Positions 43,934 through 52,980 are shown, counted from the first letter of the stretch. The stretch is 64,000 nt of DNA from Oleiagrimonas citrea (GCF_012395255.1 NZ_JAAZQD010000001.1:620001-684000), one strand, 5' to 3'. Notes: generated from the sequence alone by a model not told the origin. Numbers and translations are program-made.

Positions 43934-45328
43934 ATGACCGCCTTCACTTCCCTCCCCCTCAAGCCCGCGCTGCTCGACAGCGTGGCGACCCTTGGCTATG
44001 CCGAGATGACCCCGGTGCAGGCGCGCAGCCTGCCGCCGATCGTCGACGGGCGCGACGTGATCGCGCAGGCGGTGACGGGCAGCGGCAAAACGGCGGCGTT
44101 CGGGCTGGGCCTGTTGCAGGCGCTGGAGGTGGACACGATCCGGCTGCAGGCGCTGGTGTTGTGCCCGACGCGCGAACTGGCCGATCAGGTCAGCAAGACC
44201 CTGCGCAAGCTGGCAGCCAGCATTCCCAACGTGAAAGTGCTGACCTTGTGCGGCGGCATGCCGCTGGGGCCGCAGCTGGCCTCGCTGACGCACGATCCGC
44301 ATATCGTGGTCGGAACGCCGGGGCGCGTGCAGGAACATCTCAAGCGGAAGAGCCTGCACGGCGGCGGCATCAAGATGCTGGTGCTGGACGAGGCCGACCG
44401 CATGCTGGACATGGGCTTCGGCGAGGCCATCGACGACATCGTCGGGCGCATCGCCAAGAGCCACCAGACCCTGCTGTTCTCGGCCACCTATCCCGACGCG
44501 ATCCGTGCCGTCAGCACGCGCCTGCAACGCGACCCGGTGACGGTGACCGTGGATACGCCGGCCGCAGAACAGCCGGCCATCGAGCAGCGCTTCCACGAGG
44601 TCGATCCGGCGCGCAAGGCCGATGCGCTGGCACAGCTGCTGTCCGCCGCGCACGAGCGCAGCGCCGAAGGTGCGCATGCGCTGGTGTTCTGCAACATGCG
44701 ACGCGACGTGGACGCCGTAGCCAAGGACCTGGATCAACGCGGCTTCTCGGCGCTGGCCCTGCACGGCGACATGGATCAGCGCGACCGCGAGGAAGTGCTG
44801 GTGCGCTTCGCCAACCGCAGTTGCGCGGTGCTGGTCGCCACGGACGTGGCCGCGCGCGGACTCGACATCATCGGCCTGCCACTGGTCATCAGCTATGACG
44901 TCGCCCACGACCCCGACACCCACGTGCACCGCATCGGCCGCACCGCCCGTGCCGGCGAGCGCGGCGTGGCCATCACCCTGTGCACCCCGCGCGAACGTCC
45001 CAAAACCCTGAACATCGAGGACATGCAGGGCCAGCCGATACCGTGGCACCCGCTGAAGCTGGCGCCGCCGTCCGCCAAGACCCTGCACCTGGCGCCGATG
45101 AAGACCGTGGTGATCGACGCCGGTCGCCGCGACAAGCTACGCCCCGGCGACATCCTCGGCGCGCTGACCGGCGAGGCCGGGCTGAAGGCCGAAGCCATCG
45201 GCAAGATCGACGTCTACGCCACCCGCGCCTACGTCGCCATCCGACGCGACCTCGCCGGCAAGGCACTGCAGCGCCTGCGCGACGGCCGCATCAAGGGACG
45301 CAACTTCCGGGTTCGGGCGCTGGGCTGA
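43934..45328 (+). CDS. dbpA: ATP-dependent RNA helicase DbpA
   Basis: 464 residues (E. coli 457). DbpA is activated by 23S rRNA hairpin 92 and acts in large-subunit assembly. The Q-motif (YAEMTPVQ), Walker A (AVTGSGKTAAF), DEAD box (VLDEADRMLDMG), SAT (LFSATYP) and HRIGRTARAG motifs are in order, followed by the DbpA RNA-recognition domain that ends in IKGRNFRVRAL. The start at 43934 gives MTAFTSLPLK, close to E. coli DbpA; upstream TTG/ATG at 43916-43919 are less likely. A repeat copy follows. Confidence 0.94.
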   Translation: MTAFTSLPLKPALLDSVATLGYAEMTPVQARSLPPIVDGRDVIAQAVTGSGKTAAFGLGLLQALEVDTIRLQALVLCPTRELADQVSKTLRKLAASIPNVKVLTLCGGMPLGPQLASLTHDPHIVVGTPGRVQEHLKRKSLHGGGIKMLVLDEADRMLDMGFGEAIDDIVGRIAKSHQTLLFSATYPDAIRAVSTRLQRDPVTVTVDTPAAEQPAIEQRFHEVDPARKADALAQLLSAAHERSAEGAHALVFCNMRRDVDAVAKDLDQRGFSALALHGDMDQRDREEVLVRFANRSCAVLVATDVAARGLDIIGLPLVISYDVAHDPDTHVHRIGRTARAGERGVAITLCTPRERPKTLNIEDMQGQPIPWHPLKLAPPSAKTLHLAPMKTVVIDAGRRDKLRPGDILGALTGEAGLKAEAIGKIDVYATRAYVAIRRDLAGKALQRLRDGRIKGRNFRVRALG

Positions 45329-45339
45329 TCTGCGGCGAG

Positions 45340-45476
45340 ACCCGGAACCCGGAGCGAACCTGGAGGCCCGAAGGGCCGGAAGGCACGGACGCCGGGGCGT
45401 CCTTGTCTTGGTCGCTTCTATTGGACAAGCAACAGAAGTGACTCGGCCGCCGAAAGGCGGTCGAAACCAGAACCTC
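45340..45476 (+). repeat. structured repeat element, partial third copy after dbpA
   Basis: Same orientation as 41424-41700 and matching its outer half: CCCGGAACCCGGAGCGAACC (45341-45360), a GGCGTCCTTGTCTTGGT run (45396-45412), a stem CTTCTATTG/CAACAGAAG (45415-45423, 45430-45438) around GACAAG, then ACTCGGCCGCC. The inner half (the GGCGCACA hairpin and AAGGGGACG stretch) is missing. Confidence 0.75.
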
Positions 45477-45491
45477 AACGCACGACAGAAG

Positions 45492-45980
45492 TCAGAACCG
45501 ACTGAACGCCCACGACTGCATCCGTCCGTTCTCGTAAGGCATCACCCCATGAAACGGCCGCGGATCGTCATCGAACACCAGCGGCAGGAAGTGTCGGTCG
45601 CCCTCCCACATCGGCAGCTCCATCATGCGTGAACGGTCGACCCACTCCAGCGTTCCTTCGTGGTTGCCGTCGTGCGGTTCGCCCTCGAAGCCATCGATGA
45701 GGAACAGGAAACCCAGCCAGTCCTCGCCGTGCTTGCCGAAGCCCGGCCAGCTGATGGTGCCGCGCAACTGCATCGACACGCACTCGATGCCCGATTCCTC
45801 GCGGATCTCGCGGCGCATGCCGGCGGCAACGTCCTCGTTCGGCTCCAGCTTGCCGCCCAGGCCGTTGTACTTGCCCAGGTGATGGTCGTCCTTGCGCGCG
45901 TTGCGGTGGATCATCAGCACTCGCTCGCGGTCGGGCGAGAGCACGTAGCCGAGCGTTCCGATGATGGGCGTGTAAGGCAT
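45492..45980 (-). CDS. NUDIX hydrolase (MutT-like)
   Basis: 162 residues. The Nudix box G-x5-E-x7-REUxEExGU is complete: GGKLEPNEDVAAGMRREI then REESGIE. The N terminus (TPIIGTLGYVLSPDRERVLM) and the KYNGLGGKLE phrase resemble 8-oxo-dGTP/2-hydroxy-dATP-type diphosphatases (NUDT1-like). Probably a sanitiser of oxidised nucleotides, but the substrate is inferred. Single gene, downstream of the third repeat copy and convergent with dbpA. Confidence 0.9.
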   Translation of the reverse strand: MPYTPIIGTLGYVLSPDRERVLMIHRNARKDDHHLGKYNGLGGKLEPNEDVAAGMRREIREESGIECVSMQLRGTISWPGFGKHGEDWLGFLFLIDGFEGEPHDGNHEGTLEWVDRSRMMELPMWEGDRHFLPLVFDDDPRPFHGVMPYENGRMQSWAFSRF

Positions 45981-46096
45981 GGCAAGGTCCGCGCGAAAAG
46001 CTCCATTCTAGACCACGCACCGACCGTGCCCGCCGAACATGAACGGTTCCGACAAAGTCGCTTGCGCGGTTTTCCGACGAACGCGACCATGCAGGC

Positions 46097-46909
46097 ATGA
46101 ACCTTTTTCCGCCCCGCTCCCGTGGTCGCCTCCTGCATCGCATGCTGCCTGCCCTGCTGCTCTGCGCAGCAGCGCTGGCGGGCTGCGGCTCGCGTGCGGC
46201 GCAGTCCGGTGAACAGGTGCGCTTCGATGGCGCGGTGTATCGCGTGGTGTCGGTCGACCTCCGCCATGCCGACCTGACGCTGCACTGGCGCGACCCGGAT
46301 ACCGGCAAGCCGTTCGCCGACATCGATGCGCTGCGTGAATGGGGCAAGCGCCACGGCAAGGTGCTGCGCTTCGCCGCCAACGCCGGCATCTACGACCGCA
46401 AGGGCGCGCCGCTGGGGCTGTACGTCGAGGACGGCAAACGGCTGGAACCGCTGAACACCGCGCACGGCGACCCTTCAGCCGGCAACTTCTCGCTGCGCCC
46501 GAACGGCGTATTCCTGATCGACAAGCAGAACCATGCCCGCGTGATGAGCACGAGCGATTACCAGACCCAGCGGCCCGATCCACGCCTGGCGACGCAGTCC
46601 GGGCCGATGCTGGTGATCGACGGCGCGCTGAATCCGCATTTCATTGCCGATTCGAACAGTCTGAAATGGCGCAGCGGCGTCTGTGCGCGCTCGCCGGACC
46701 GGGTCGTCTTCGCGATCAGCGAGACACCGGTCAATTTCCACGCCTTCGCGCGCCTGTTCCGAGACAGGCTGGGCTGCCGCAACGCGCTGTATCTGGACGG
46801 CACCATCTCGCAGTTCTACGACCACGGCGACTATTTCGGCCCGCCGCTGTTCATGACCAAGCCCTACGCGGGCATGTTCGCGGTGTTCGAGGACGCGGCC
46901 CGGCACTGA
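46097..46909 (+). CDS. lipoprotein with phosphodiester glycosidase (NAGPA/DUF2233) domain
   Basis: 270 residues. A lipobox ALAGC (Cys30) ends the signal. The rest is a NAGPA-type domain: VLRFAANAGIYDRKGAPLGL, GNFSLRPNGVFLID, ATQSGPMLVIDG and the closing CRNALYLDGTISQFY. The human homologue removes GlcNAc from phosphodiesters; bacterial members are often called exopolysaccharide-related, with no proven substrate. Likely in the periplasm, anchored to a membrane. The gene stands alone; a CocE-type hydrolase follows 111 bases on. Confidence 0.88.
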   Translation: MNLFPPRSRGRLLHRMLPALLLCAAALAGCGSRAAQSGEQVRFDGAVYRVVSVDLRHADLTLHWRDPDTGKPFADIDALREWGKRHGKVLRFAANAGIYDRKGAPLGLYVEDGKRLEPLNTAHGDPSAGNFSLRPNGVFLIDKQNHARVMSTSDYQTQRPDPRLATQSGPMLVIDGALNPHFIADSNSLKWRSGVCARSPDRVVFAISETPVNFHAFARLFRDRLGCRNALYLDGTISQFYDHGDYFGPPLFMTKPYAGMFAVFEDAARH

Positions 46910-47020
46910 ACGGGAAAAGCACACCGACATCACACCCCCTGAAGTTGCGCAATGCGCGCCCATGCACAGAGCATCTAACCGCGCTATGTTTGTGCTTGGC
47001 CGTCCATCCGGGGGTGATTC

Positions 47021-48994
47021 GTGAAACGTTCCATTCGCCATTTCTGTATCGCGCTGCTTGTCGGCGTCTGTCTTACGGTCGCCTCCCAGGCCGCCGTCGC
47101 GCTGCGACCGCTCTACCCGCAACTGAAGAGCGAGACGCCGACGCAGTTCAAGCCGTCGCGCGACGCCTTCAACTACACCATCCGCGACGTGATGATCCCG
47201 ATGCGCGACGGCGTGCGGCTGCATACCGTCATCGTGATTCCGAAGGGCGCCAAGGACGCGCCGATCCTTCTTACGCGCACGCCGTACAACGCCTCCGGCA
47301 TGGTCACGCACATGGTCGACGGCCACGAAAGCGCGCACATGGGACCGGCGCTGCAGGGCTACGACAATGCCGTCGACACCATCATCGACGGCGGTTACAT
47401 CCGCGTGATCCAGGACATCCGCGGCAAGTACGGTTCGGAAGGCGATTACGTGATGAACCGGCCGCTGCGCGGCCCGCTCAACGACACACCGGTGGACGAG
47501 TCGACCGACACCTGGGACACCATCGACTGGCTGGTGAAGCACCTGCCGCAGAGCAACGGAAAGGTCGGCATCCTGGGCATCTCCTACGATGGCTTCGAAC
47601 CACTGATGGCCCTGGTGCACCCGCATCCGGCGCTGAAGGTCTCGGTGCCGATGAACCCGATGGTCGACGGCTGGATGGGCGACGACTGGTTCCACCACGG
47701 CGCGTTCCGCCAGCAGAACCTGCCCTACATCTACGAGCAGGAAGCCACGCGCGACAACACCCAGCACTGGTGGAGCGCGTTCCACGACGACTACGACCTG
47801 TACATGCACTACGGCTCCGCCGGCGCGATGGGCAAGGCCTACGGCATGGAGCAGCTGGGTTTCTGGAACAAGATCGTCGAACACCCGGCCTACGACAGCT
47901 TCTGGCAGCAGCAGGCGATGGACAAGGTACTGGCCAAGGAGCCGCTGAAGGTGCCGGTGATGCTGGTGCACAGCCTGTGGGACCAGGAGGACATCTATGG
48001 TGCGCCCGCCGTGTACCGCGCGCTGGAACCGAAGGACACGCACAACAACATGGTCTACCTGGTGATGGGCCCGTGGCATCACGGCCAGGAGATCGAGGAC
48101 GCCCGTTCGCTCGGCGCGATCCAGTTCGGCAGCGATACCGGCACCTATTTCCGCAAGCACATCCTGGCGCCGTTCCTGGCGCATTACCTGAAGGACAACG
48201 CCCCGCCGAACCCGGTCGCGCCGGTCACGGCCTATCGCACCGGCGCGAATCAGTGGGAGCGTCTGCAATCGTGGCCGTCCGGCTGCGCCCACGGCTGCGC
48301 CATCCAGCCGACGCCGTTCTATCTGCATGCCGACGGCAAGGCCGGCTTCCAAGCGCCAACCGCCAGCGAAGCCAAGGACACGAGCTATGTCTCCGATCCG
48401 GCCAAGCCGGTGCCGTATCGCGCGCGCCCGAGTCAGCCGGTCGGCTACGACGGCGGACTGACCTGGCCGCAGTGGCTGGTCGACGACCAGCGCACGTTCT
48501 CCGGCCGTACCGACGTGGCGACTTTCGTCTCTCCGGTGCTCGACCACGATGTCACCATCGCCGGCATGCCCAAGGTGCATCTGGTCGCATCCACCAGCGG
48601 CACCGATTCGGATTGGGTGGTGAAGCTGATCGACGTATACCCGGACCAGGTCGCCGACGACCCGCAGATGGGCGGCTATCAGCTGGCGGTGGCGATGGAC
48701 ATCTTCCGCGGCCGCTACCGTGAGAGCTACGCCCACCCGCACCCACTGACGCCGAACAAGCCGCTGCTGTATCGCTTCGAGCTGCCCACGGCGAACCATA
48801 TGTTCCGCAAGGGTCACCGCATCATGGTGCAGGTGCAGTCGAGCTGGTTCCCGCTCTACGACCGCAACCCGCAGACCTACGTGAAGAACATCTTCTTCGC
48901 CAAGCCGAAGGACTACGTGAAGGCCACCCAGCGCATCTACCACGCGCCGGGCGAGGCCAGCTACGTCGAACTGCCGGTGGTCGAGAAGCACTGA
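47021..48994 (+). CDS. CocE/NonD-family hydrolase (S15-like)
   Basis: 657 residues; GTG start with GGGGG upstream and a signal peptide (FCIALLVGVCLTVASQAAVA). The alpha/beta-hydrolase core has IQDIRGKYGSEGDYVMNRP and the nucleophile Ser188 in GILGISYDGFEPLMAL; the catalytic Asp and His regions are HSLWDQEDIYGA and GPWHHGQEIED. The C-terminal jelly-roll (about 480-650, ending NPQTYVKNIFFAKPKDYV) is typical of CocE and glutaryl-7-ACA acylases. It probably hydrolyses esters or amides in the periplasm; substrate unknown. Confidence 0.92.
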   Translation: MKRSIRHFCIALLVGVCLTVASQAAVALRPLYPQLKSETPTQFKPSRDAFNYTIRDVMIPMRDGVRLHTVIVIPKGAKDAPILLTRTPYNASGMVTHMVDGHESAHMGPALQGYDNAVDTIIDGGYIRVIQDIRGKYGSEGDYVMNRPLRGPLNDTPVDESTDTWDTIDWLVKHLPQSNGKVGILGISYDGFEPLMALVHPHPALKVSVPMNPMVDGWMGDDWFHHGAFRQQNLPYIYEQEATRDNTQHWWSAFHDDYDLYMHYGSAGAMGKAYGMEQLGFWNKIVEHPAYDSFWQQQAMDKVLAKEPLKVPVMLVHSLWDQEDIYGAPAVYRALEPKDTHNNMVYLVMGPWHHGQEIEDARSLGAIQFGSDTGTYFRKHILAPFLAHYLKDNAPPNPVAPVTAYRTGANQWERLQSWPSGCAHGCAIQPTPFYLHADGKAGFQAPTASEAKDTSYVSDPAKPVPYRARPSQPVGYDGGLTWPQWLVDDQRTFSGRTDVATFVSPVLDHDVTIAGMPKVHLVASTSGTDSDWVVKLIDVYPDQVADDPQMGGYQLAVAMDIFRGRYRESYAHPHPLTPNKPLLYRFELPTANHMFRKGHRIMVQVQSSWFPLYDRNPQTYVKNIFFAKPKDYVKATQRIYHAPGEASYVELPVVEKH

Positions 48995-49001
48995 CGCACC
49001 C

Positions 49002-49031
49002 GTCGCCGCCCGCCCTGGCGCGGGCGGCGAC
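49002..49031. terminator. GC-rich hairpin after the CocE-type gene
   Basis: GTCGCCGCCCG (49002-49012) and CGGGCGGCGAC (49021-49031) pair perfectly over an 8-nt loop just after the stop. No T-tract follows, so termination would be weak or Rho-dependent. Confidence 0.5.
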
Positions 49032-49185
49032 ATTCGGGCGACATTCGGTCGCACCGATTTCCACATGCGGGGACCGCCGCCTAAGATGCGTGTTCCGACG
49101 TTTTTTCGAGACCGTGTGAAACTGTCGACGCCCCTCGCAGCGCATCGAAGCCTTGCCACCCGCGCCTGTCGACGCAGGAATCCGC

Positions 49186-50025
49186 GTGGATAAGGGCATC
49201 GCGATCGGTCCGTTCCTGTTCCAGACGCCGCTGCTGGTGCTGCTACTGGCCGTCGCCGTGGCGATGATGGCGGCCGGCGCACTACAGAAACGCGGCACCG
49301 CGTCGGTGCAAACGCCGCTCTGGATCGCCCTGCTCGCCGCGCTGCTGGTCGCACGCGTCGCCTTCGTCGTGCGCCGCTGGCCCGACTACGCCGCCCATCC
49401 GCTGAGCATGCTGAACGTGCGTGACGGTGGCTTCATGGCCTGGCCCGGCGTCATCGCGCTGCTCGTCGCACTGCTCGTGCTGCTGTGGCGACGACCGCGT
49501 CTGCGCATGCCGCTGACCGTCGCCGGCAGTTTCGGCCTCGGCACCTGGCTCGTCGCCACGCTGGTCGTCGCGCAGTTGTCCGCCGCCATGCAGCGGCCGC
49601 TACCGGATCTGACCTTGCACGACCTGAAGGGCGCGCCCGTTTCGCTGCGCGCCTTGACCGGCAAGCCGATGGTCATCAACCTGTGGGCGACCTGGTGCCC
49701 ACCCTGTCGTCGTGAGATGCCCATGCTGATCGACGCGCAGGCGCGCGACACCGGGGTCCGCTTCGTGTTCGTCGACCAGGCCGAATCGGCCGAGACGGTC
49801 CGCACCTACCTGCGCGGGCTCCCGCGCGCGCCGCGCCACGTGCTGATCGACGACAGTCAGCAGCTCGCTCGCCAGTTCAATCTGCGCGGCACGCCGACGA
49901 CGCTGTTCGTCGACGCCGATGGCACCGTGCGAGACATCCACGTCGGTGAACTTTCCGCCGCGACGCTGGCCGAAGGTCTGTCGCACCTCGCTTCCCCCGC
50001 CCCCGTTTCCGGAGACGCCCCTTGA
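49186..50025 (+). CDS. membrane-anchored TlpA-like thiol oxidoreductase
   Basis: 279 residues. The GTG at 49186 with AGGA six bases upstream gives DKGIAIGPFLFQTPLLVLL; the first helices (FLFQTPLLVLLLAVAVAMMA, TPLWIALLAALLVARVAFVV, GVIALLVALLVLLW and LGTWLVATLVVAQLS) put about four membrane spans before a thioredoxin fold. The active site is NLWATWCPPCRREMP and the cis-Pro is in RGTPTTLFVDADG. The N terminus resembles the start of prolipoprotein diacylglyceryl transferases. It may reduce or oxidise periplasmic thiols. The next gene (DsbG-like) overlaps its stop by 4 bases (TTGA). Confidence 0.87.
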   Translation: MDKGIAIGPFLFQTPLLVLLLAVAVAMMAAGALQKRGTASVQTPLWIALLAALLVARVAFVVRRWPDYAAHPLSMLNVRDGGFMAWPGVIALLVALLVLLWRRPRLRMPLTVAGSFGLGTWLVATLVVAQLSAAMQRPLPDLTLHDLKGAPVSLRALTGKPMVINLWATWCPPCRREMPMLIDAQARDTGVRFVFVDQAESAETVRTYLRGLPRAPRHVLIDDSQQLARQFNLRGTPTTLFVDADGTVRDIHVGELSAATLAEGLSHLASPAPVSGDAP

Positions 50026-50798
50026 AACTGACTTCCGTTCTTTCGCTCGGCCTGCTGTGCCTGGCTCTGCTGGCCCCGGGCCACGCGCGCGCCGACAGCG
50101 GCAAGACCGCCTACCCCGCCCCCGTTCGCGCCCTGAAGGCCAACGGCATCGACATCCGCGGAACCATGCCCGCGCCGGACGGCTTCAAGGGCTTCATCGG
50201 GGAATACCGCGGGCAGCCGATGCCGGTCTATCTGCTGCCCGATGGCAAGCACACCGTGGTCGGCAACCTGTTCGACGCCGACGGCAAGGACCTCACTCGC
50301 GACGCCTTCGCCGACCGCGCTTCGGCAGGCATCGACAAGAATGCCTGGAGCAAGCTGGCCAAGGCCGACTGGATTTCGGAAGGCGCGAAGCACGCCAAGC
50401 GCACGGTCTACGTGTTCACCGACACCGAATGCCCGTACTGCCATCGCCTGTGGAACGCGATCCGCCCGCAGGTGAAGAACGGCGAAGTGCAGGTGCGCTA
50501 CCTGCTGGTCGCCGTCATCAAGCCGCAGAGCCTGCCGCGCGCAGCATCGGTGCTGGACGCCGCCGACCCGATCAAGGCGTTCGCCCGCAACGAACGCGAC
50601 TTCCGCGACAGCCCGATCAAGCTGGCCGCCACGATTCCGCCGGCCACGCGCGCGAAGATTGCCGCGAATGTCGAGCTGATGAACACGTTCGGCATCGACG
50701 GCACGCCGGGCATCGTCTACAAGGACGAGCAGGGCCGCATCCACAGCCTCAGCGGCATGCCGCCCGAAAGCGGCATCAAGGCCATCTTCGGCCCCTGA
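50022..50798 (+). CDS. DsbG/DsbC-like thiol:disulfide interchange protein (TTG start)
   Basis: 258 residues. A signal peptide (LSLGLLCLALLAPGHARA) is followed by a DsbC/G N-terminal dimerisation region and a thioredoxin domain with VFTDTECPYCHRLW (Cys137, Cys140) and cis-Pro in IDGTPGIVY. DsbG-type proteins isomerise disulfides or protect single cysteines in the periplasm. The TTG at 50022 overlaps the upstream stop and has GGAG about nine bases before it. It is coupled to the TlpA-like gene, which may keep it reduced. Confidence 0.9.
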   Translation: MKLTSVLSLGLLCLALLAPGHARADSGKTAYPAPVRALKANGIDIRGTMPAPDGFKGFIGEYRGQPMPVYLLPDGKHTVVGNLFDADGKDLTRDAFADRASAGIDKNAWSKLAKADWISEGAKHAKRTVYVFTDTECPYCHRLWNAIRPQVKNGEVQVRYLLVAVIKPQSLPRAASVLDAADPIKAFARNERDFRDSPIKLAATIPPATRAKIAANVELMNTFGIDGTPGIVYKDEQGRIHSLSGMPPESGIKAIFGP

Positions 50799-50814
50799 AT
50801 CCTCTTCCGTCCGC

Positions 50815-51651
50815 TCAGGGCGCCAATCCGAAGGCGCCCCGGTATGGCGGCTTCAGCATCGACGCGAAGTCCTTGAGCGGCACCTTCACGGTCTGCGCCC
50901 CGTACACGTAGGGCGCGACCTGATACGGCGAGAACACCAGGACCAGCGACGGCGGCGCATCGAGACCGCCGCCGTCGACCAGGAATTCGCCGAAGTTCTG
51001 CGCGGTCGGTCGCGTGCCGTCGTCGATCATGCCGCGCATGTTGTCCTGCCACTGTTTGCGCACCTTGGCCGACGTCTTGTCGCCGCCCGGCACTTTGTCC
51101 AGCAGCTTCGCGTACAGCGCCTTGCGCGCAAGAACGGACAGCCTCGCGCGCGCCGCGACAGGATCGACGAAGAGATCGTCGAACGCCACCAGTCTGCGAT
51201 GCGGCAGGTCGAACACGAACGTTCCGTCGAGCGGAATCGGATGCGCGCCGCCCGTGTCTATCATTCCCTGCTCGCGCACACTGACGAAGGCCGGCGTGCG
51301 CGACGCCACCTTGTAGTCGATCATCATCCGCAGCTGGCGATCGGCGAATTCAGGCAGGGTCTTCGGATCAGGCAGTCCCTTCATGAAATCGACCCGGGCT
51401 GCTTCGGTACGCGCATGCAGGGCCCGCGCCAGGACATCGGCCTCGGGCGACAACGGCGGATAGGTGACGTCGATACGGTAGCGCCTGGTGCTGATGTGCT
51501 GCTGCAAAGCCGTCGATGATTCCGCCGCCGACGAAGTGCTCGCGGAGGACGCCGAGCCCGAGCCCGTCTGCGGTGAGGAAGACGGACCGCATGCAGCCAG
51601 CGCGGCCGCGACCGCGCCAAGGGCCAGAACCCGGAGCGTCGTCGATGTCAT
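50815..51651 (-). CDS. lipoprotein with DUF3298/RsiV-like domain
   Basis: 278 residues. The lipobox LAAC precedes a Ser/Ala-rich spacer. Residues 55-150 and 150-278 resemble the DUF4163 and DUF3298 pair found in RsiV-type anti-sigma and PdaC-type proteins: IDVTYPPLSPEADVLARAL, GGAHPIPLDGTFVFDLPHRR and LVLVFSPYQVAPYVYGAQTV. Probably anchored in an envelope membrane. No lysozyme-binding or sigma-factor neighbour is present. It begins just after the hydrolase gene ends (3 bases), so they share an operon. Confidence 0.8.
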   Translation of the reverse strand: MTSTTLRVLALGAVAAALAACGPSSSPQTGSGSASSASTSSAAESSTALQQHISTRRYRIDVTYPPLSPEADVLARALHARTEAARVDFMKGLPDPKTLPEFADRQLRMMIDYKVASRTPAFVSVREQGMIDTGGAHPIPLDGTFVFDLPHRRLVAFDDLFVDPVAARARLSVLARKALYAKLLDKVPGGDKTSAKVRKQWQDNMRGMIDDGTRPTAQNFGEFLVDGGGLDAPPSLVLVFSPYQVAPYVYGAQTVKVPLKDFASMLKPPYRGAFGLAP

Positions 51652-51654
51652 GCC

Positions 51655-52428
51655 TCAGTGCTCCGGATGAGCACCGACCGGCGCCTCGCCGACCTTGCGC
51701 AAAAAGGCCTCGAAACTACGCAGGTTCGCCTTGCAGCCCTTGGGGTCGCGCGAGCAGATCATGGTCGAGGCGCCATGCATGCCGGCCTTGGGCCGGTAAC
51801 GCGTGATGTTCGCACCATGTGCATCGCGCAGAACGTTGCTCACGCGCCCTTCTTCCTTCGGATCCGTGGTGATGTACAGCGGCACCTTGATCTTGGCCGC
51901 CGCCTGCTTGATCAGGTTCTTGTCGGCGAAATACTCGCCTGGGGAAAAGCTCGCCACCGCCGCAAGGTCGCCGGGATGCTTCGCGGCAAGCCGCAGCACC
52001 AGCGAAGCGGAATACGAACTGCCCACCGCCACGATGGTGGCGTACTTGCGCGCCTTGGCCCAGGCCAGCGCGGCTTCCAGGTCCCGTTGCGCATCCAGAT
52101 AGTCGCCGGAGGCGCCCAACTTGGCCACGGTCTCGTTGTGCCCCCCGAAATAGCCGCCGCCCGAACGCTGGTCGATCGCCAGCGTGTCATAACCGAGCTT
52201 GTTGAACACCGGGATCAGCGGCGCGTATTCATGCCGGCTGGCGCCAGCTTGGTGGAACAGCAGAAGAATCTTGCCGCCATGTCCGGACGTCGGTGTGAAC
52301 GTGCCGTAGACCGACACGCCGTCGCTCGTATGCAGCGTGACCGGCTTCCCTGCAAACGCGAGCATCGGCGCGAGCAGCAGCATGAGTACGCCGAGACGCA
52401 TGGCGTGACGCAGATTCGTGATTCGCAT
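51655..52428 (-). CDS. exported alpha/beta hydrolase, dienelactone-hydrolase-like
   Basis: 257 residues. A signal peptide (RLGVLMLLLAPMLAFA) is followed by ILLLFHQAGASRHEYAPLIP, the nucleophile elbow VGSSYSASLVLRL (Ser between Gly-Ser and Tyr) and a late AGMHGASTMI with the His. The GxSxS elbow is not the commonest form, so activity is probable, not certain. GGAG precedes the ATG at 52428 by about eight bases; an ATG at 52443 has no clear site. First gene of a pair with the DUF3298 gene. Confidence 0.8.
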   Translation of the reverse strand: MRITNLRHAMRLGVLMLLLAPMLAFAGKPVTLHTSDGVSVYGTFTPTSGHGGKILLLFHQAGASRHEYAPLIPVFNKLGYDTLAIDQRSGGGYFGGHNETVAKLGASGDYLDAQRDLEAALAWAKARKYATIVAVGSSYSASLVLRLAAKHPGDLAAVASFSPGEYFADKNLIKQAAAKIKVPLYITTDPKEEGRVSNVLRDAHGANITRYRPKAGMHGASTMICSRDPKGCKANLRSFEAFLRKVGEAPVGAHPEH

Positions 52429-52566
52429 GAGGGCATTCTCCATTCCTGGCCGGATCTCGCATCCTACCCCCTCGAGCCAGACGCCGACAGAAACACGGCA
52501 GGCGAGTCCCTGTGCACCGCGCCGCGAAGGACGACGCCGCGCGATGCAACCGACCCGCGCGGACAA

Positions 52567-52980
52567 CTACAGCGTCTGTCGCCAGCGCAAGAAAGCGGGA
52601 AGAATGTGCTTCGCGCTCAGCGGCGCGACCCGCACGTCGCGCGGCCCCTGCGGATCGACCCAGGCCATGGCCTCGATTTCCGCCTGCGGCGAGGGCGTTC
52701 CGACCACCGACACATGGAATGCCTGCGCCCGCACGCGTCGACCCGGTTCGTGCACGGCGCGTTCCTCGAATTCGCCCAGATGCACGGCCGTGGCCGGATC
52801 GAGCCGCACGCCGAGCTCCTCTTCAAGCTCTCGCGCCAGCGTCTCCAGCCACGCCTCGCCCGGCTCGATCTTTCCACCGGGCTGAATGAAGGTATCGGAA
52901 GCGCGCTTGCGTACGAGCAGCACCTCGCCGGCATCGTTCGCGATCACGGCGGCGACGGTTCGTATGAGATCGGCGGACAT
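52567..52980 (-). CDS. NUDIX hydrolase
   Basis: 137 residues. The Nudix box reads GGKIEPGEAWLETLARELEE then ELGVRL. The N terminus (IRTVAAVIANDAGEVLLVRK) is an ordinary Nudix strand pair, and QPGGK, where MutT has a similar phrase, lies at the start of the box. Likely hydrolyses a nucleoside diphosphate derivative; the substrate is not predictable. It is 61 bases downstream of dapE on the same strand. Confidence 0.92.
   Translation of the reverse strand: MSADLIRTVAAVIANDAGEVLLVRKRASDTFIQPGGKIEPGEAWLETLARELEEELGVRLDPATAVHLGEFEERAVHEPGRRVRAQAFHVSVVGTPSPQAEIEAMAWVDPQGPRDVRVAPLSAKHILPAFLRWRQTL

Noticed and set aside
46475-49354. 959-codon minus-strand frame opposite the lipoprotein and CocE-type genes
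   Set aside because: It covers two clear plus-strand genes, has Arg/Val/His-rich composition typical of reverse-complement reading and no recognisable motif.
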